DNA of 64,000 bases from Diphasiastrum complanatum (Eukaryota; Streptophyta; Lycopodiopsida; Lycopodiales; Lycopodiaceae): the NCBI GenBank assembly GCA_029204225.1, contig CM055107.1, positions 48,331,971 through 48,395,970 of the forward strand, read 5' to 3'. Position 1 is the first letter of the stretch, and each line of letters opens with the position of its first letter. A program made the position numbers and the translations under genes. Shown piece after piece: positions 10,644 through 22,188 of this stretch. The notes under the pieces were generated by a model, which had not been told where the DNA came from, ran no database searches, and saw only the letters and a program-made list of their open reading frames with translations.

Positions 10644-11626
10644 ATGGCAAACATGGGAGAGTCCATTTTGAGTGAAAGTAGCAAATTGGACGGGATTTCC
10701 AACTATGCAGTGTGGAAATTCAAAATGAAAAACATATTGATGGAGAAATACGTGTGGAAAGTCATCATAGGTGATGAGAGAAGGCCGCCAAATGAAGCGG
10801 ATATCAAAGTGTTTGACAAAAAGGTGAGGAAAACTTTGACCTTCATTAACTTGTCAGTGAAGGATCACATCATTACCGACATTTGTGATGCTGTTACATC
10901 CAGACAGGCATGGGATGTGCTAAAGGAGCAGTTTGAGATGTCAAATCCATCAAGAATCATGTTTATGAAGTCAAAGCTGAATAGCGCCCGAATGGAACAA
11001 GGAGAGCACATTCAGACATACATGACCAGAATCAAGACAACGAGGGATGAACTGCATTCTATTGGTGACGCATACATGATGTGGAGCTGGTGCACAATCC
11101 ATTGTGTGGCATTGCAGAACCCTATCAGATATTTGTGAGCGAAATAGCATCAAGCGAAAGATTGCCAAGCTTTGACGAGCTCACAGAAATCTTGATGCAG
11201 GAAGAGCAATGGCGAGAAATGGTGAAAGCTAGACGTCAAAATACTGACGATCAAGCACTTGCGACATGCCAAAAACAAGGCAAGGGCAATGGCAAGAAGA
11301 AGTCTAAATATCAATTTGCCAAGTCTCAAGAGGATGAGGGATCTTCTAGTAAAACTAAGAAGAAAGGCAAGTGCCTCCATTGTGGTAAAAAGGGCCATTG
11401 GAAAAGTGAATGTCGCAAATTCTTGGCGGAACAAGGCAAGGGGAAACCAAAACAAACAGGTAACCTTGTTGATGAGGGTGAGATTGAAGACTCTAGCATC
11501 TTCATATCTGCATTGTCATCCAATCAAGATGATCAAGCATGGTATATTGACTCGGGAGCCACCAGACACATGACAGGTAACAAGAATTGGTTCAATAGCT
11601 TGAAAGTGTCGGATAATGGAACATCC
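10644..11626 (+). pseudogene. copia Gag plus start of protease, truncated
   Basis: From the ATG at 10644 (MANMGESILSESSKLDG, then YAVWKFKMKNIL) the frame encodes a UBN2-type gag. It breaks near 11065 by a frameshift and continues as NPLCGIAEPYQIFVSEIA and LTEILMQEEQWREMVKARR. A lysine-rich linker and the CCHC zinc knuckle CLHCGKKGHWKSEC follow. The aspartic protease active site WYIDSGATRHMTG is at about 11542-11580. Similarity stops about 50 bp later, so integrase and reverse transcriptase are lost and unrelated AT-rich DNA follows. Confidence 0.88.
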
Positions 11627-11656
11627 GTTTCACAAGCAAATATATTTAAACATTAA

Positions 11657-13879
11657 ATAAATGAAAATGAAATTACTTTATAGTAATCGAGATTACATGA
11701 TTTGTGAAAATATTTAAATTACTCTAAAAAAAATCTTTCCATTCCTCTAAATCCCTGACAATATTGTTTCTTGAATTTCTCTAGAAGGACTTTGCTTTTA
11801 TCTTCGAGGGACTAAAAAAGAAGAAACTATGCTTAGCATAGGACACATAAAATATAAAAAAAAATAGGAGACATAAAGTATCAAAAAGAAAAAGCTATGC
11901 ATAGGAGACATAAAGTATAAAAAAGAAACAATTAATAAGCAACTATGCTAAGAATGGGTGAAGTAAATACCATGTCTCTACACAAAATCAAAAATGGAGT
12001 CAAGGATTCATTTCGGCTGCTTAGAGGAGAAAGCCTTTGGCACTCTTCAAAACCTTGACAATTTAACCCTGTGACAAGGGCTTTTTGAACTTTCATAAAT
12101 TAACACCTACATGTATTTAAAAAGTGTAATTGTTAACAATCCAACAAAATCATAAAAATCATTCTATTACAAAAAGTAACATGAAAACAAATATTTAAAT
12201 TATGACTATTACCTCTGAAATTCTTTTTCCATTTCTGCCAAAGAGAGTTGACCATTGACAACTCTAGAAAGAACACATATTCTTAGCTCTAAAGAGCTAA
12301 TCCATTGCATGTTCTTCCACTTTGATATTCTCATTTATGTAGGGATTTGCTTCAGAGTTTGAGTGCTGACAACTTTCTTTTTTGACTTTCAGGCACCTCG
12401 AGCAAGTTGGTCTTTTATTTGAGAATTTTATCACTTATCCAAAATTGTATCAACAAGGGCCCACACCTAAAATCAAAAAAAGTTTTAATTATTTGATAAG
12501 CTATATAAGAAATATTCAAATTGAGTTCAAAATTTTAGTCCAATAAAAACAATTTTAAAAGAGGGTGACATATATTTTGACCAGAGCATTCCATGACGAG
12601 CATAGCAAGAAAAATTACCTGGCCACTACGGAAAGCAAGTTTGAAAAAAATTATCGTATTTTTTAAGGCTTTGCGTAGGATTTTTTGAATCAAAAGGCAA
12701 GCCTATCTCTTGAGCACAAAGTGCGTTCAGCTCTAGTTGATTTACATAACGGCGTTGGAGAATCTCATATGATGGTCATCTTCATCTGGTAGTCCTGATC
12801 AATATTATGGTCCCAAGCCAACAATTTTGCTTCTTTCACTGTCAGGCCAGCAAATGCAACTGTACTAATAGTTCAAAAGGAAGGAATATGAGAATACTCT
12901 TGAGATAACTATTTTCGGGCTTGTAAACTGTGTATGCCCCCAATAACAAAAAAATAATATGAATCTAATACAAAAAAATCAAAATTTGCAATGTTGTTGC
13001 ATTCGTTGGGATCAACCAAAACAATAAACATGGTAACTATGGCCTGTGTATGGTCTTTAAATTATATTTTTTGATCATGTACATGTGTTTCATTTGGTTA
13101 TCTTACTTCTATTGGCCTATCTCCTGTTATTGTGTCTATAGGTGGCCTATTAAACTGATTTATATCCAAAATTAAAGGTGTTTCTATAAATTTTATTGTT
13201 TAATGAATTTCTTCACTTAATTTAGCAATCTCAGAGCTATCTTGTAGGGAGCAGATGGAAGCACCAGGTAAAGAGATCGAGGGTTCGGTCACGTTTTTCT
13301 TGCTTTCAGCGAATGGAATGGACTTGTGGTGATGTGTAGCCATGATCTTTGGGCGGGACTTGGGTCTAGTGGGAGAGGATTCAGAAATATTATGTGATCT
13401 TTTTTTTTGGGATGAGGGGCACCTATAGTATCCTCAACGTTTTTAGTGGCTGGCTTTGTCACCTGAGCAATGGTAGAAGCAGGCTTGTGAGGTCCAATAG
13501 ATACTAATTTAGAATTCCATAATGAGTAGACCAGACCTTTCCCCTCAGCAATAGAAACTAGCACATTTTTAAGCATTGCTTCATGCTCTGGACAGAAAAA
13601 AAAAAAAATAGGTTTAAAGTATAATGAGCAAAGGCATTTATATTGGCTATGCTCAGCATAGGACTATTCAATTTACAAAAAGGTTTTCCACTTATAACTT
13701 CATGGCGATTTTATATTTAAGTTATCACAATGCTAAGCATAGAACACTTGTTAACATATATGAGTGAAAATAGGTTTTATGATTACATATCAAAGTAACT
13801 AGAGCTTTATCAAAATAAGTTTTGATGGCCTCATATTGGCAGAGTCAAATCTTTATCATAGTTAACGCAATTGGAAACT
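11657..13879. other. AT-rich DNA without recognisable gene
   Basis: About 2.2 kb with no supported coding region. A 95-codon minus-strand frame at 13289-13576 resembles nothing I know and is more likely chance. Several poly-A tracts are present (for example 13588-13608). Confidence 0.4.
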
Positions 13880-14935
13880 CATGGCTTTCCAAAAGGTGCA
13901 TGCACGACTTGATAAAGACCCATTATTACGAGGATCCTGACAAGGTCGAATTGTTTTTCTAGATGCTTTTTAATGCAACTGCTTGGCTAAAGCATTTCAT
14001 AGATGTGCATGGAGAGAAATTGTCTAATTCCTTATATTTTCACTTGCCAGATAATTTTACAAAATTAAAAATATTTTTGATGTAAAAAGAGTTTGCCAAA
14101 ACAAAAAATGTTCCCTATTTGAGTTACTCATATTTTCTTAGAATTTGGAAAGAGATTTTGGACTGATAAAGATTCCCAAAAAATCACGAATGACAGTATG
14201 CTCCACTTGCAAGTTGTTAAAGTTTGCAAAATAACTTGCAAAGAGCAATGATGAGAAAGGTAATACTAATCAAATTTCATCATTTTGAATATCATTATGG
14301 TATCCTTATTCTATTAAATAAGTTCATTGTATTTTTAGTGGATGCTGCAAAAGCCCTTCAAGTGCACAGAGATCAAGAAACAATTGAAAGACAAAAGTTG
14401 CCCAAGCATCGAAAGAAATGTTTGGAATATCCACAAAAATATCTGGGCCTTGTTATTGAGGACATGGATCAGAAGAAAACAATGTTGTCTAATTTTGTCA
14501 AAGTGCCCAAAATCTGAACAAGACAGATTTTATTCAGGTTCATCTCATTGGAGCACTTGTGTTTAATGGCTTTGGAATTCAAGGTCTTTTTTAATTATTC
14601 ATATGTTCGAAATGATCCAAATTTGATGATTACTATTGTACATAAGATAATTTGCGAATTTGGTGAAAACCTTCCAAAAATACTTTATTTGCAGCTTGAC
14701 AACACTGCTAGGAAAAATGAAAATCAAACTGTTTTGGCATACTTGTCCATGCTAGTAGAGAATTTTTTTTCAAAAATTTAAAAATAGGATTTTTGTTGGT
14801 AGGACGTACCCACGTCAAATTGATCAAATGTTTAGTTGCTTTTCTAAGAGGTTGAGACTCAAGAAGGCATTTTCTTTACCAATGCTTAAAAGCATTTTCA
14901 AGTTTGTCGGTCCAATTTGGCCATATTAAGCCTGA
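13880..14935 (+). pseudogene. DUF7869-type transposase remnant
   Basis: Scattered plus-strand frames line up in order with a DDE-like domain of the DUF7869 type found in plant and protist transposons. They are VPYLSYSYFLRIWKEIL (~14110), HRDQETIERQKLPKHRKK (~14365), LGLVIEDMDQKKTMLSNFVK (~14450), RNDPNLMITIVHKI (~14610), the hallmark LPKILYLQLDNTARKNENQ (~14670), and VGRTYPRQIDQMFSCFSK (~14795), which matches the usual VGHTHEDID motif. At least four frame changes and several stops make it inactive. The family name is from memory of the motif pattern; the transposase-like nature is well supported. Confidence 0.65.
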
Positions 14936-14989
14936 GATTAATTTGGTAGGTGGTAGACCATTTTCAGAACACCTACCAGGGACATGCAA

Positions 14990-15128
14990 TTTATAATTTT
15001 CCTATATGTATAGTTTTCTTTGTAATACATTTAACTTCTGTTGTGTCATCTTTGAGAGCTTGAGAGGTGTAGCTATGTTGAATATTTTGATGTGATGTGC
15101 ATATTGAACTGGATTCTATCAAAAAGTT
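14990..15128 (+). repeat. LTR fragment, same family as 40.5-41.0 kb
   Basis: Sequence containing TTTCTTTGTAATACATTTAA, CATCTTTGAGAGCTTG and ATTCTATC matches the 3' part of the LTR at 40548-41018 (there inverted). It abuts copia RNase H directly, so the element is rearranged. Confidence 0.6.
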
Positions 15129-15757
15129 AACTAGTGCACTAGCTGATGCTACTTTGTTTCAATGATTAGTTGGTTCGTTGATTTATCTTAGAACTTGTAC
15201 TAATATAAGCTATGTTGTAAGTGTTGTGAGTCAATTCATGGCTATGCCTAGAGAGACTCATTGGAAAGCAACGAAGAGAAGTTTTTGTTACATAAAGGGG
15301 ACACTAACACATGAATTGCTATATGAGAGACATGAGGCTTTACTAGTTTTGCAGGGCTTCATAGATTCGGATTGAGTTGGCTATGTTGATGAGAGAAATC
15401 CGCTACATGTTATGCTTTTCATATTGGTGATGGTGTGTTTTCTTGGTCTAGTAAGAAGCATGATAGAGTTGCTCTCTTCAACACAAAAGCAGAGTACAAA
15501 GCCCTATGTTCAGCTACGTAGGAGGTAGTTTGGTTAAGAGATAGAAGACATTGGCATCCTACATAGTAAGTCTATAGTGATCAGGTGTTATAGCCAGAGC
15601 ACCATTTCGATAGCCAAGAATCCTATATTTTACACACGCACGAAACACATAAAGATTAAATATCATTTCATTAGAGAGAAATTGTTATCTAATGAAATAG
15701 ATGTAGTGCATTGTCTAGTAGATGTACTTACTAAAGCTATAAGTTTTGATATATTTT
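15129..15757 (+). pseudogene. copia reverse transcriptase C-terminus / RNase H remnant
   Basis: The plus strand encodes LIYLRTCTNISYVVSVVSQF, HWKATKRSFCYIKGT and, after frameshifts and stops, the RNase H end IRCYSQSTISIAKNP, RTKHIKIKYHFIREKLLS, VDVLTKAISFDIF. This is the canonical copia order ending with the LTKA...F motif just before the polypurine tract and 3' LTR. The region between (15376-15576) keeps only traces of the GYCD...TSGY and AEYKAL motifs. Confidence 0.85.
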
Positions 15758-15812
15758 AGTCTTTTTAAGAGAATCTCTTTGTAAGAAAAATATTTTGGGG
15801 TTTAAAAGAGAG

Positions 15813-16111
15813 TGTTAAATCAAGTAAGCCTAAATTTGATTTTACAGTTTTGTGACTATTTTTGGTTTGAGTGGTATTTCTGTTTATAAGACAATGTGTG
15901 TGCCATGTCGACAAGCACATACAAAGTCGGGACACGGGTCCTGTAATGGGCATTGTATTGCCATGCAGCATTACCCTTAAAAGAGAGACTATATATATGT
16001 ACTCTTTTATATCTTTTGTTAATAATCAGTTAACAGTGTATTCTCTTGGGTTGTGTACACTCTCCAGTTGTTGTTGGATTCATCTCATGCTTTGCTTGCA
16101 AATTAGCTAAC
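15813..16111 (+). repeat. copia 3' LTR (~300 bp)
   Basis: Starts TGTTAAATCAAG right after a purine-rich AAAAGAGAG tract and about 55 bp after the RNase H end. It carries a TATATATA box near 15990 and ends about CTAACCA, close to the TGTTA/TAACA pairing expected. No matching 5' LTR was found. Confidence 0.6.
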
Positions 16112-16627
16112 CATAATCGCTAGACAGATTTGTGACATATTAAGTATGAATAAATAATCATATTGGGAATAATTGAGAGATGATAATCCTTGGATGGGTT
16201 AGTGGATGATTTTACTTATATAGAGGCAACTAGTTTGAATCTCAAGGCAATTAGGATGTTCTTTCAGTAAATTTTTCATATGTCACTACTTTATTGTGGA
16301 TGTACTCCAATACATTGCTATAATCACCTCTAAATAAATAAGTATGTAATACAGTCTAGAAGGTAAATGAATTGATAAGACTGCATAAAATGATGAGTTT
16401 TACGATCGGAAAAGCTAGAATTTTGTTGTGTCTACACCAATTCAATATTCATAGACCTCTTAGGATCTATTCAAGCATATGTAATTGAGACAAAACTTTT
16501 GAGAACATTCTACTGTTATAGGTATACTATCCACTCCTTTATATCCATATGAGATATTTTTTTCATCTCTTGGTTTGCTAGAATTGAAAAGTTTTCTGTG
16601 GACCAGTTTTATGTGCTGAGTCAATAG
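16112..16627. other. no gene seen
   Basis: Non-coding DNA between the copia LTR and the endoglucanase terminal exon. It would contain the 3' flank and polyadenylation region of the endoglucanase, but no clear signal was identified. Confidence 0.35.
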
Positions 16628-16951
16628 CTATTTGAACCTGTACAAATATGCCAAAGCCCCCGCAAGAGTTGCATTATTATAAGTCATGGGCTCAGTTTGT
16701 TGATGGTTGGATCTGCTGTCAGTGTAGAAGTCAGACCTGTCAGGCCCAGCTACAATTGCACCCACCAGTGGATTCGGATTTGGATCCTCACCAGATAGCC
16801 ACGAGAATCCTTCACTGCATGAGATGAATGACGGATGTTCCTCTAGAGATGGTAAAGATGAAGCTTGGTGACGAATGTGTTGCGGGAAGCTGGAGCCGAA
16901 TCCAACCATGTACAAGTAGTTAGTTGAATTTTCCCTGAGAATATAGTCAAC
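16628..16951 (-). pseudogene. GH9 endo-beta-1,4-glucanase, last exon
   Basis: Terminal exon of a glycosyl hydrolase family 9 cellulase, which cuts beta-1,4-glucan in the cell wall. It opens after an AG acceptor with VDYILRENSTNYLYMVGFGS and then SFPQHIRHQASSLPS (catalytic-cleft His region). It continues with DPNPNPLVGAIVAGPDRSDF and the active-site block TDSRSNHQQTEP-M-TYNNA carrying the conserved Asp and the proton-donor Glu, and ends LAYLYRFK-stop. The 107 codons are fully open. The donor it joins is at 22188, so a copia element lies in this intron. The gene as a whole is called a pseudogene because of an upstream 1-bp deletion and missing 5' exons. Confidence 0.9.
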
Positions 16952-16962
16952 CTACGTCATAT

Positions 16963-17142
16963 TGTGGAACGAGAGAGAGAGAACAAGAGAATATATATTG
17001 ATTGTTGTTAATGAGAGCAATAGCTCTTACATATAGAAAGTGACAGAGAGGTGTCTCTCTATGTATGTTGCAGAGGTGCGACGGTTGGGGACCCAAGTGG
17101 TCAACGTGGGTTAGACATTTAGACTATACATTATATTTAATA
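16963..17142 (-). repeat. 3' LTR of copia element in the GH9 intron (~180 bp)
   Basis: In minus orientation the RNase H end (DIFTKPLTKDKIEFCRRQL) and a polypurine tract AAGTGGGAG are followed by TATTAAATATAATG (original TG mutated to TA). The LTR ends CGTTCCACA at 16963, 11 bp from the GH9 splice acceptor. A 180-bp LTR is short for copia but known. No 5' LTR copy was found near 21.1-21.5 kb. Confidence 0.65.
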
Positions 17143-17159
17143 CTCCCACTTAGTCATAA

Positions 17160-18985
17160 TGTCTAAGACATGTCATCATGAACTATTCTTAATTGTCTTC
17201 TACAAAATTCAATTTTATCCTTAGTGAGTGGTTTGGTGAATATGTCAGCAACCATATCCTCTATAGCACAATAATCCAATTGTTCTTTGCCATCTGCAAC
17301 TTGATGTCGAACAAAGTGATATTGAATCGTCATAGCAATGCAACTCTTGCTATCACATTTAAGAATTGTTCGTTGATGTTCTTGGGAAGTTAAGAGATTA
17401 TTGAGTAATCTCCTTAACCAGATAATTTCTTTGGTTGTCTAACATACTGCTACATACTCAGCTTCTGCACTGGAAAGAGATATAGTTGGCTGCTTCTTAC
17501 TTGTCCAAGAAATAACTCCAGAACCAAGCATGAAACAATATCCTGATGTCGACCTTCTTTCATTAATATCGCCTGCCCAGTCAACATCACATAAATTAAT
17601 CTTAATACATTGTTAGAAACACTTTGACTTAATGTAATACCAAAACTAGAAGTTCCACTCAAATATCTAAGTATTCTCTTAACAGCTATCCAATGAAGAT
17701 GACCAGGATTACTTAGAAACTGACCGACAACACTAACTGCAAAAGCAATATCAGGTCTAGTAGATACTGCAGCATACATTAACCTGCCAACAACACTTTG
17801 ATATGGAATTTCTTCCATCAGTTCTTGTTGTTCTTTGTTTTGTGGACACATATCTTTGGATAACTTCAAGTTGTTCTCCATAGGTGTGCTCACAAGCTTA
17901 CAGTTAGTCATTGCAAACTTCTGTAACAATTCTTGTATATATTTCTTCTAGCTGAGGTCTATTGTCTTAAGCTGCTTATTCCTTTTAACTTGAATACCTA
18001 GACAATAGTGTAGATCACCATAGTCTACCATCTCAAACTCAGAAGATAATATTGACTTGAATAGTTCATAAAAGTGAGATCATTGCTCACTAGTATAGCA
18101 TCATCAACATATAATGCTATAATTACCAATGAACTTTGCTTCTGTCGGACATAGATATTTGAATCTGCATGTCCATCACTAAATCCTTCTGACTTTAGAT
18201 AAGCATCTATACCCTGATACCAAGCTCGTGGTGACTGTTTTAGTCCATAAATAGTTTTGTGTAGTTTACAAACTAGACTCTCATTCCCAAGGTTAATGTA
18301 TCCTTCCGGTTTTGCATATAAATCTCTTCTTCTAGGCTGTTTTTACATCCATCTGATGTATAAACATGTCCTTAGCTGCAACAATTGCAAGTAAGGTTTT
18401 GATGGAAGTCATCTTGACAACCGGTGAGAATGTATCATTATAACTGATGCCTTCGACTTGTGAATATCCTTTGGCCACTAATCGAGCTTTATATCGATCT
18501 AATGAACCATCTGCTTTAAACTTCTGTTTAAAGAGCCATTTACAACCAACAACCTTCCTATTACTTGGAAGTGATGTTAGTGACCATGTATTGTTTTTAA
18601 TAAGCGAATCAAACTCAGTGTCTAATGTCTCTTTCCACTCTTCAGCATGTGAGCCTTTAAGTGCTTGTTTCAAAGTTTGAGGCTCTGAATCAGTTGATGC
18701 ACTTAAGGCAAAATAAAACCTCCATCCTAACTCCAAGGCCTTTATGGATGGTCTCTTTTCTCTAGTAGATCTTCTCAATGTAGGAGAACTTGCAGAAGAA
18801 CTAGCTGGAGGATCATCAATAGGAGGAGCATAATTTCCTTCCCCATTATTAATATCTACCACTAGTTCCTCATCTGGTTCAGTTGCAGGCTCAGTGGGAA
18901 TATCATGTTCCAAATGTTCAAGCTCCCACACAACCTCATTTGAATCAGTGTTAATTGTTGAATCTTCTCCCACTGTTTTTGACAA
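17160..18985 (-). pseudogene. copia reverse transcriptase and RNase H
   Basis: C-terminal part of a copia Pol. An acidic linker (TRREKRPSIKALELGW-like, from 18985) leads into RT: EWKETLDTEFDSLIKNNTW, KVVGCKWLFKQKFKADG, RYKARLVAKGYSQVEGISY, FSPVVKMTSIKTLLAIVA. After a frameshift at ~18330 come CKLHKTIYGLKQSPRAWY and the catalytic ALYVDDAIL (YVDD at 18100-18111). RNase H follows from 17929 (PYQSVVGRLMYAAVSTRPD, HWIAVKRILRYLSGT). A frameshift at ~17620 disrupts the GYCDADWAG block, and the end VADIFTKPLTKD survives at ~17190-17230. A few indels and stops make it inactive. Confidence 0.92.
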
Positions 18986-19057
18986 AACTCACGTCTCATC
19001 CAGAATAACATCACAATTAACAGTTATTTTGCCTGTAGCTGGGTTATATAGTCTGTA

Positions 19058-19905
19058 TCATTTAGATTCAGTACTGTAACCAAGCATAATACACTTGACA
19101 CTCTTGTTATCAAGTTTCTTTCGCTTTTCTTTAGGAATATGGGCATAAGCAGTGCAACCAAAAGACCTTAGGTGAGAGACCGACGGTTTCTTACCACACC
19201 AGCCTTCATACGGAGTTTTTCCAGGCACAACAACTATTGGCAATAAGTTTTGCACATATGTTTCTGTTGCAATTGCTTCTGCCCAAAATTTATTAGAAAG
19301 ATTAGAATCTTTCAACATACACCTAGCACTTTCAACCAAAGTCCGATTCTTTCTCTCAGCAACACCATTTTGTTGTGGAGAATACGGTACTGTATATTGT
19401 CGGGCTATGCCATGATCAGCACAAAATCGATTGAATGCGGTTGAAATGTACTCTCCTCCATTGTCACATCTCAACTTCAATAAGGATTTACCAGTTTTTT
19501 TTCAGCAAACACCTTGTAATCTTTAAAGAATTTAAATGCTTCTGATTTAACTTTTAGAAAATATACAACAGTATATCGGGAAAAATCATCAATGAAGGTG
19601 ATGAAGTATTTTGCTCCATCAAAGGAAAGTGTCTGAATCGGACCACAAATGTCCGAGTGCACTAACTCTAATGTGTTAGTTGCACGTGAGTGAGATTCCT
19701 TAGGAAAGGGATTTCTATGTTGCTTCCCAAATATGCAAGATTCACATAAAGATAGTTTGGAGGGCAACTTAATATGAAAATCTTGAACCAAATTTTGTGC
19801 CTTCAAAACTTCCAGGGAACTTAATCCAACATGGCCAAATCTTTTATGCCAAATTGTTGGATCAGTGCATTTGTTTCCATATGCTAGCATAGCAGTTGGA
19901 GGCAT
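19058..19905 (-). pseudogene. copia integrase with GAG-pre-integrase domain
   Basis: Minus strand from 19905: the GAG-pre-integrase zinc region TIWHKRFGHVGLSSLEVL and CESCIFGKQHRNPF, then the DDE integrase core. The catalytic residues are visible: Asp in ELVHSDICGP, Asp in LRCDNGGEYIS and Glu in NGVAERKNRTLVES, with FIDDFSRYTVVYF between them. A homopolymer A indel near 19480 shifts the frame between the first and second catalytic Asp. The frame ends at 19058 (MLGYSTESK). It is separated from protease by one TAA at 19906. Confidence 0.92.
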
Positions 19906-21133
19906 TTAAGAGTACAATTTAAACAAATTGCCCTCCCTTACTCCTCCTACTACAATGTTCCCTTTCTGATCAGCAACTATGCATGAAGAATCATTGAACT
20001 GGACCATTAACCTATGATCAGTCATCCTACTAACTGAAAAGGAGATTTTTAGTAAAGAAGGAACATACAATACATCATGTATTGATCGAAAAGTTCTATC
20101 AGAGAGCATCACAGGAACAACTCTTTGTCCTTTAATGTCAAGGTTGCTATTATCTCCAAGTAAGATCTTCCCTTTTTGGGAAATTTCATTCAAAGAATAA
20201 AACCACTCCTTCTTCGAAGTCATGTGTTGGGTAGCTCCAGAATCAATGTACCAATGAGAAGCATCTCCAGTAAAGAGACAGGTGTTCGAGGACTTAGTGA
20301 CCGAAAACAATTTTTCGGGCTCACTATTGGAAGCCACATTGGCCGCTTCAACCTTCTTCTTCTCGTTGGCAATTCGCTTCTTACATTCTTTTATGTAATG
20401 CCCCTCTTTCTTACAATAGTTGCACTTACCCTTCTTTTTAGAAGGTTTATAATCACTCTTCCCAGAGGATTGTGATTGATCCTTGCCATCAAATTTCTTT
20501 TTAAATTTGTTTTTCTTGGCTTCGCCGTAAAGAGCTATGGGTGTCTCACTAGACATTCCCATATCTTTTCTTCTAATTTCTTCTTGTAATAACGAAGACT
20601 TTACTTTCTGCAAGGTTAATCCTGCCTGTTTGCCCAATGACACGACGAGATTTTTGTACGTCTCAAGAAGACTTCCTAAGAGCGTCATAACAGCATCGGT
20701 GTCTTTAATAGCAGATCCAACGGCGGCTAATTGCCCCATTAAGGATTTAAAAGTATTAATGTGATCTGCCATTCTAACCGAATCTGACATTTTCATTTGA
20801 AAGAACTTCTTTCTTAGGAAAAGTCGAGTATTAACATCTTGAGACTCAAAGGTCTCGACCAAGATGTCCCAAGCCTCTTTAGAGGTTTTAGCATGGCTTA
20901 CATGGATAATTACATTATTCTGTAAATTCAGAATAATGGAGGCTAATGCCTGCCCATCACGCACCTCCCACTTACTAAGTGTCTCTTCACTTCTCGTGTT
21001 AGGTTTTAGTTCAGTCCCTTCCACTATTTTGGCCTTCTCTAATAATAGCATTCACATTTTCAGCTTCCATACTGGAAACCTAAACCATGAACCTTTCGAT
21101 GAGGCGATGAGTTTCAGTCAAGGATGCCGCCAT
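19906..21133 (-). pseudogene. copia Gag-protease
   Basis: The likely original start is the ATG at 21133 (MAASLTETHRLIERF), followed by a stop and frameshift. From about 21050 the frame is open for 381 codons. It holds the UBN2 gag core (KAKIVEGTELKPN, SKEAWDILVETFES, TRLFLRKKFFQMKMSDS), a basic linker, the CCHC knuckle CNYCKKEGHYIKEC, the protease active site WYIDSGATQHMTS and the LYVPSL motif. It ends in TAA at 19906. Loss at the gag start and no visible 5' LTR or primer site suggest a 5'-truncated element. Confidence 0.9.
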
Positions 21134-22188
21134 TACTCAGTGTGGCTTATGACCCTTACCAAACTTAAAGAGGTGCTAATGTTTTGGAAGGTGTATTCTC
21201 AAGCTAAAGGCAACTAGCAAGTGAGCGTGAAATACAATGCATTCTGCATTGCTTCTATATAAAAATTCTGTTTCAGTTTGAAGTTCGTGAATTCCAATTC
21301 ACAACTTCACAATTTTTAGTGGTGGACATTGACTTTCAAAATTATAAAGATGAAATCTTTTAAGGCTATCTAAGTTTGGCTCACCATACTTTCAATTTCA
21401 CTATCATGACAGAAAGCTTAATGTAATTTTCCAGATTCTGTGCTTTTCAAACTTCAAAGCAAATTTCAATTGAAAAATTTGATTTGAAATTCAGGTGTTT
21501 AATTGAAAGCCATAAATACTATTTGTTAATGATGTTTAAGGTTTATCAAGGAAAATGACGACATTATAGGGGGTTAACCAATGTTCTTTATATAACTCGG
21601 AAATGAACAAAAAAAATTTATAAAGTTATGAAAACTCCTTGAGTTGAGGCCTGCTTTTGCACAATCCACAGGCTATTCCAACATTCATTGCATACGCTCC
21701 CTCTGGTTGATGCAAACTACGGAAGAGTGTTGAGGCAACGTGAGCTGTCCGGGTGCTAATTTACAGCGATCCCTGGGATAATTGGTGCACTCTGCACCCG
21801 TCAGAGAGTCATGTCTGAGCCGTGGGCTGTGGGTGGGCTCATAAGAGATGCATCGCGCTCGAAAGGAGACTTGCCTGTCTGTTGCAGCCCTTCAGAAATC
21901 AGCCCTGACCACGCTCAGCGCAGACCGTTGAGCGCTCTGAACGTCCATGCTCATGTCCATGGCAGACTGTACAGCAGGATCAGTTTTGAGACAGCATTCC
22001 GAATGCAGTGATTCCTGCAGTGATGGATCAACGAAATAGCATTGCGACTGGATTGCTTCATCAACAATCAGAATTGGAAGATAATAAGGCTCATCATACT
22101 CACTTCCTTCCACATCACGTAGAGGAAGATCCTCTCTCCTCTAAATTATTTTGAACGTGGAATGACCCGTTTGTTGATAAAGCTTTAC
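21134..22188 (-). other. rest of GH9 last intron
   Basis: About 1 kb between the copia 5' end and the donor of the fourth visible GH9 exon. I see no gene. Minus-strand frames at 21892-22113 have no recognisable similarity. Confidence 0.5.

Noticed and set aside
13289-13576. 95-codon minus-strand ORF
   Set aside because: No recognisable domain, no supporting copy and no splice or start context; likely chance.
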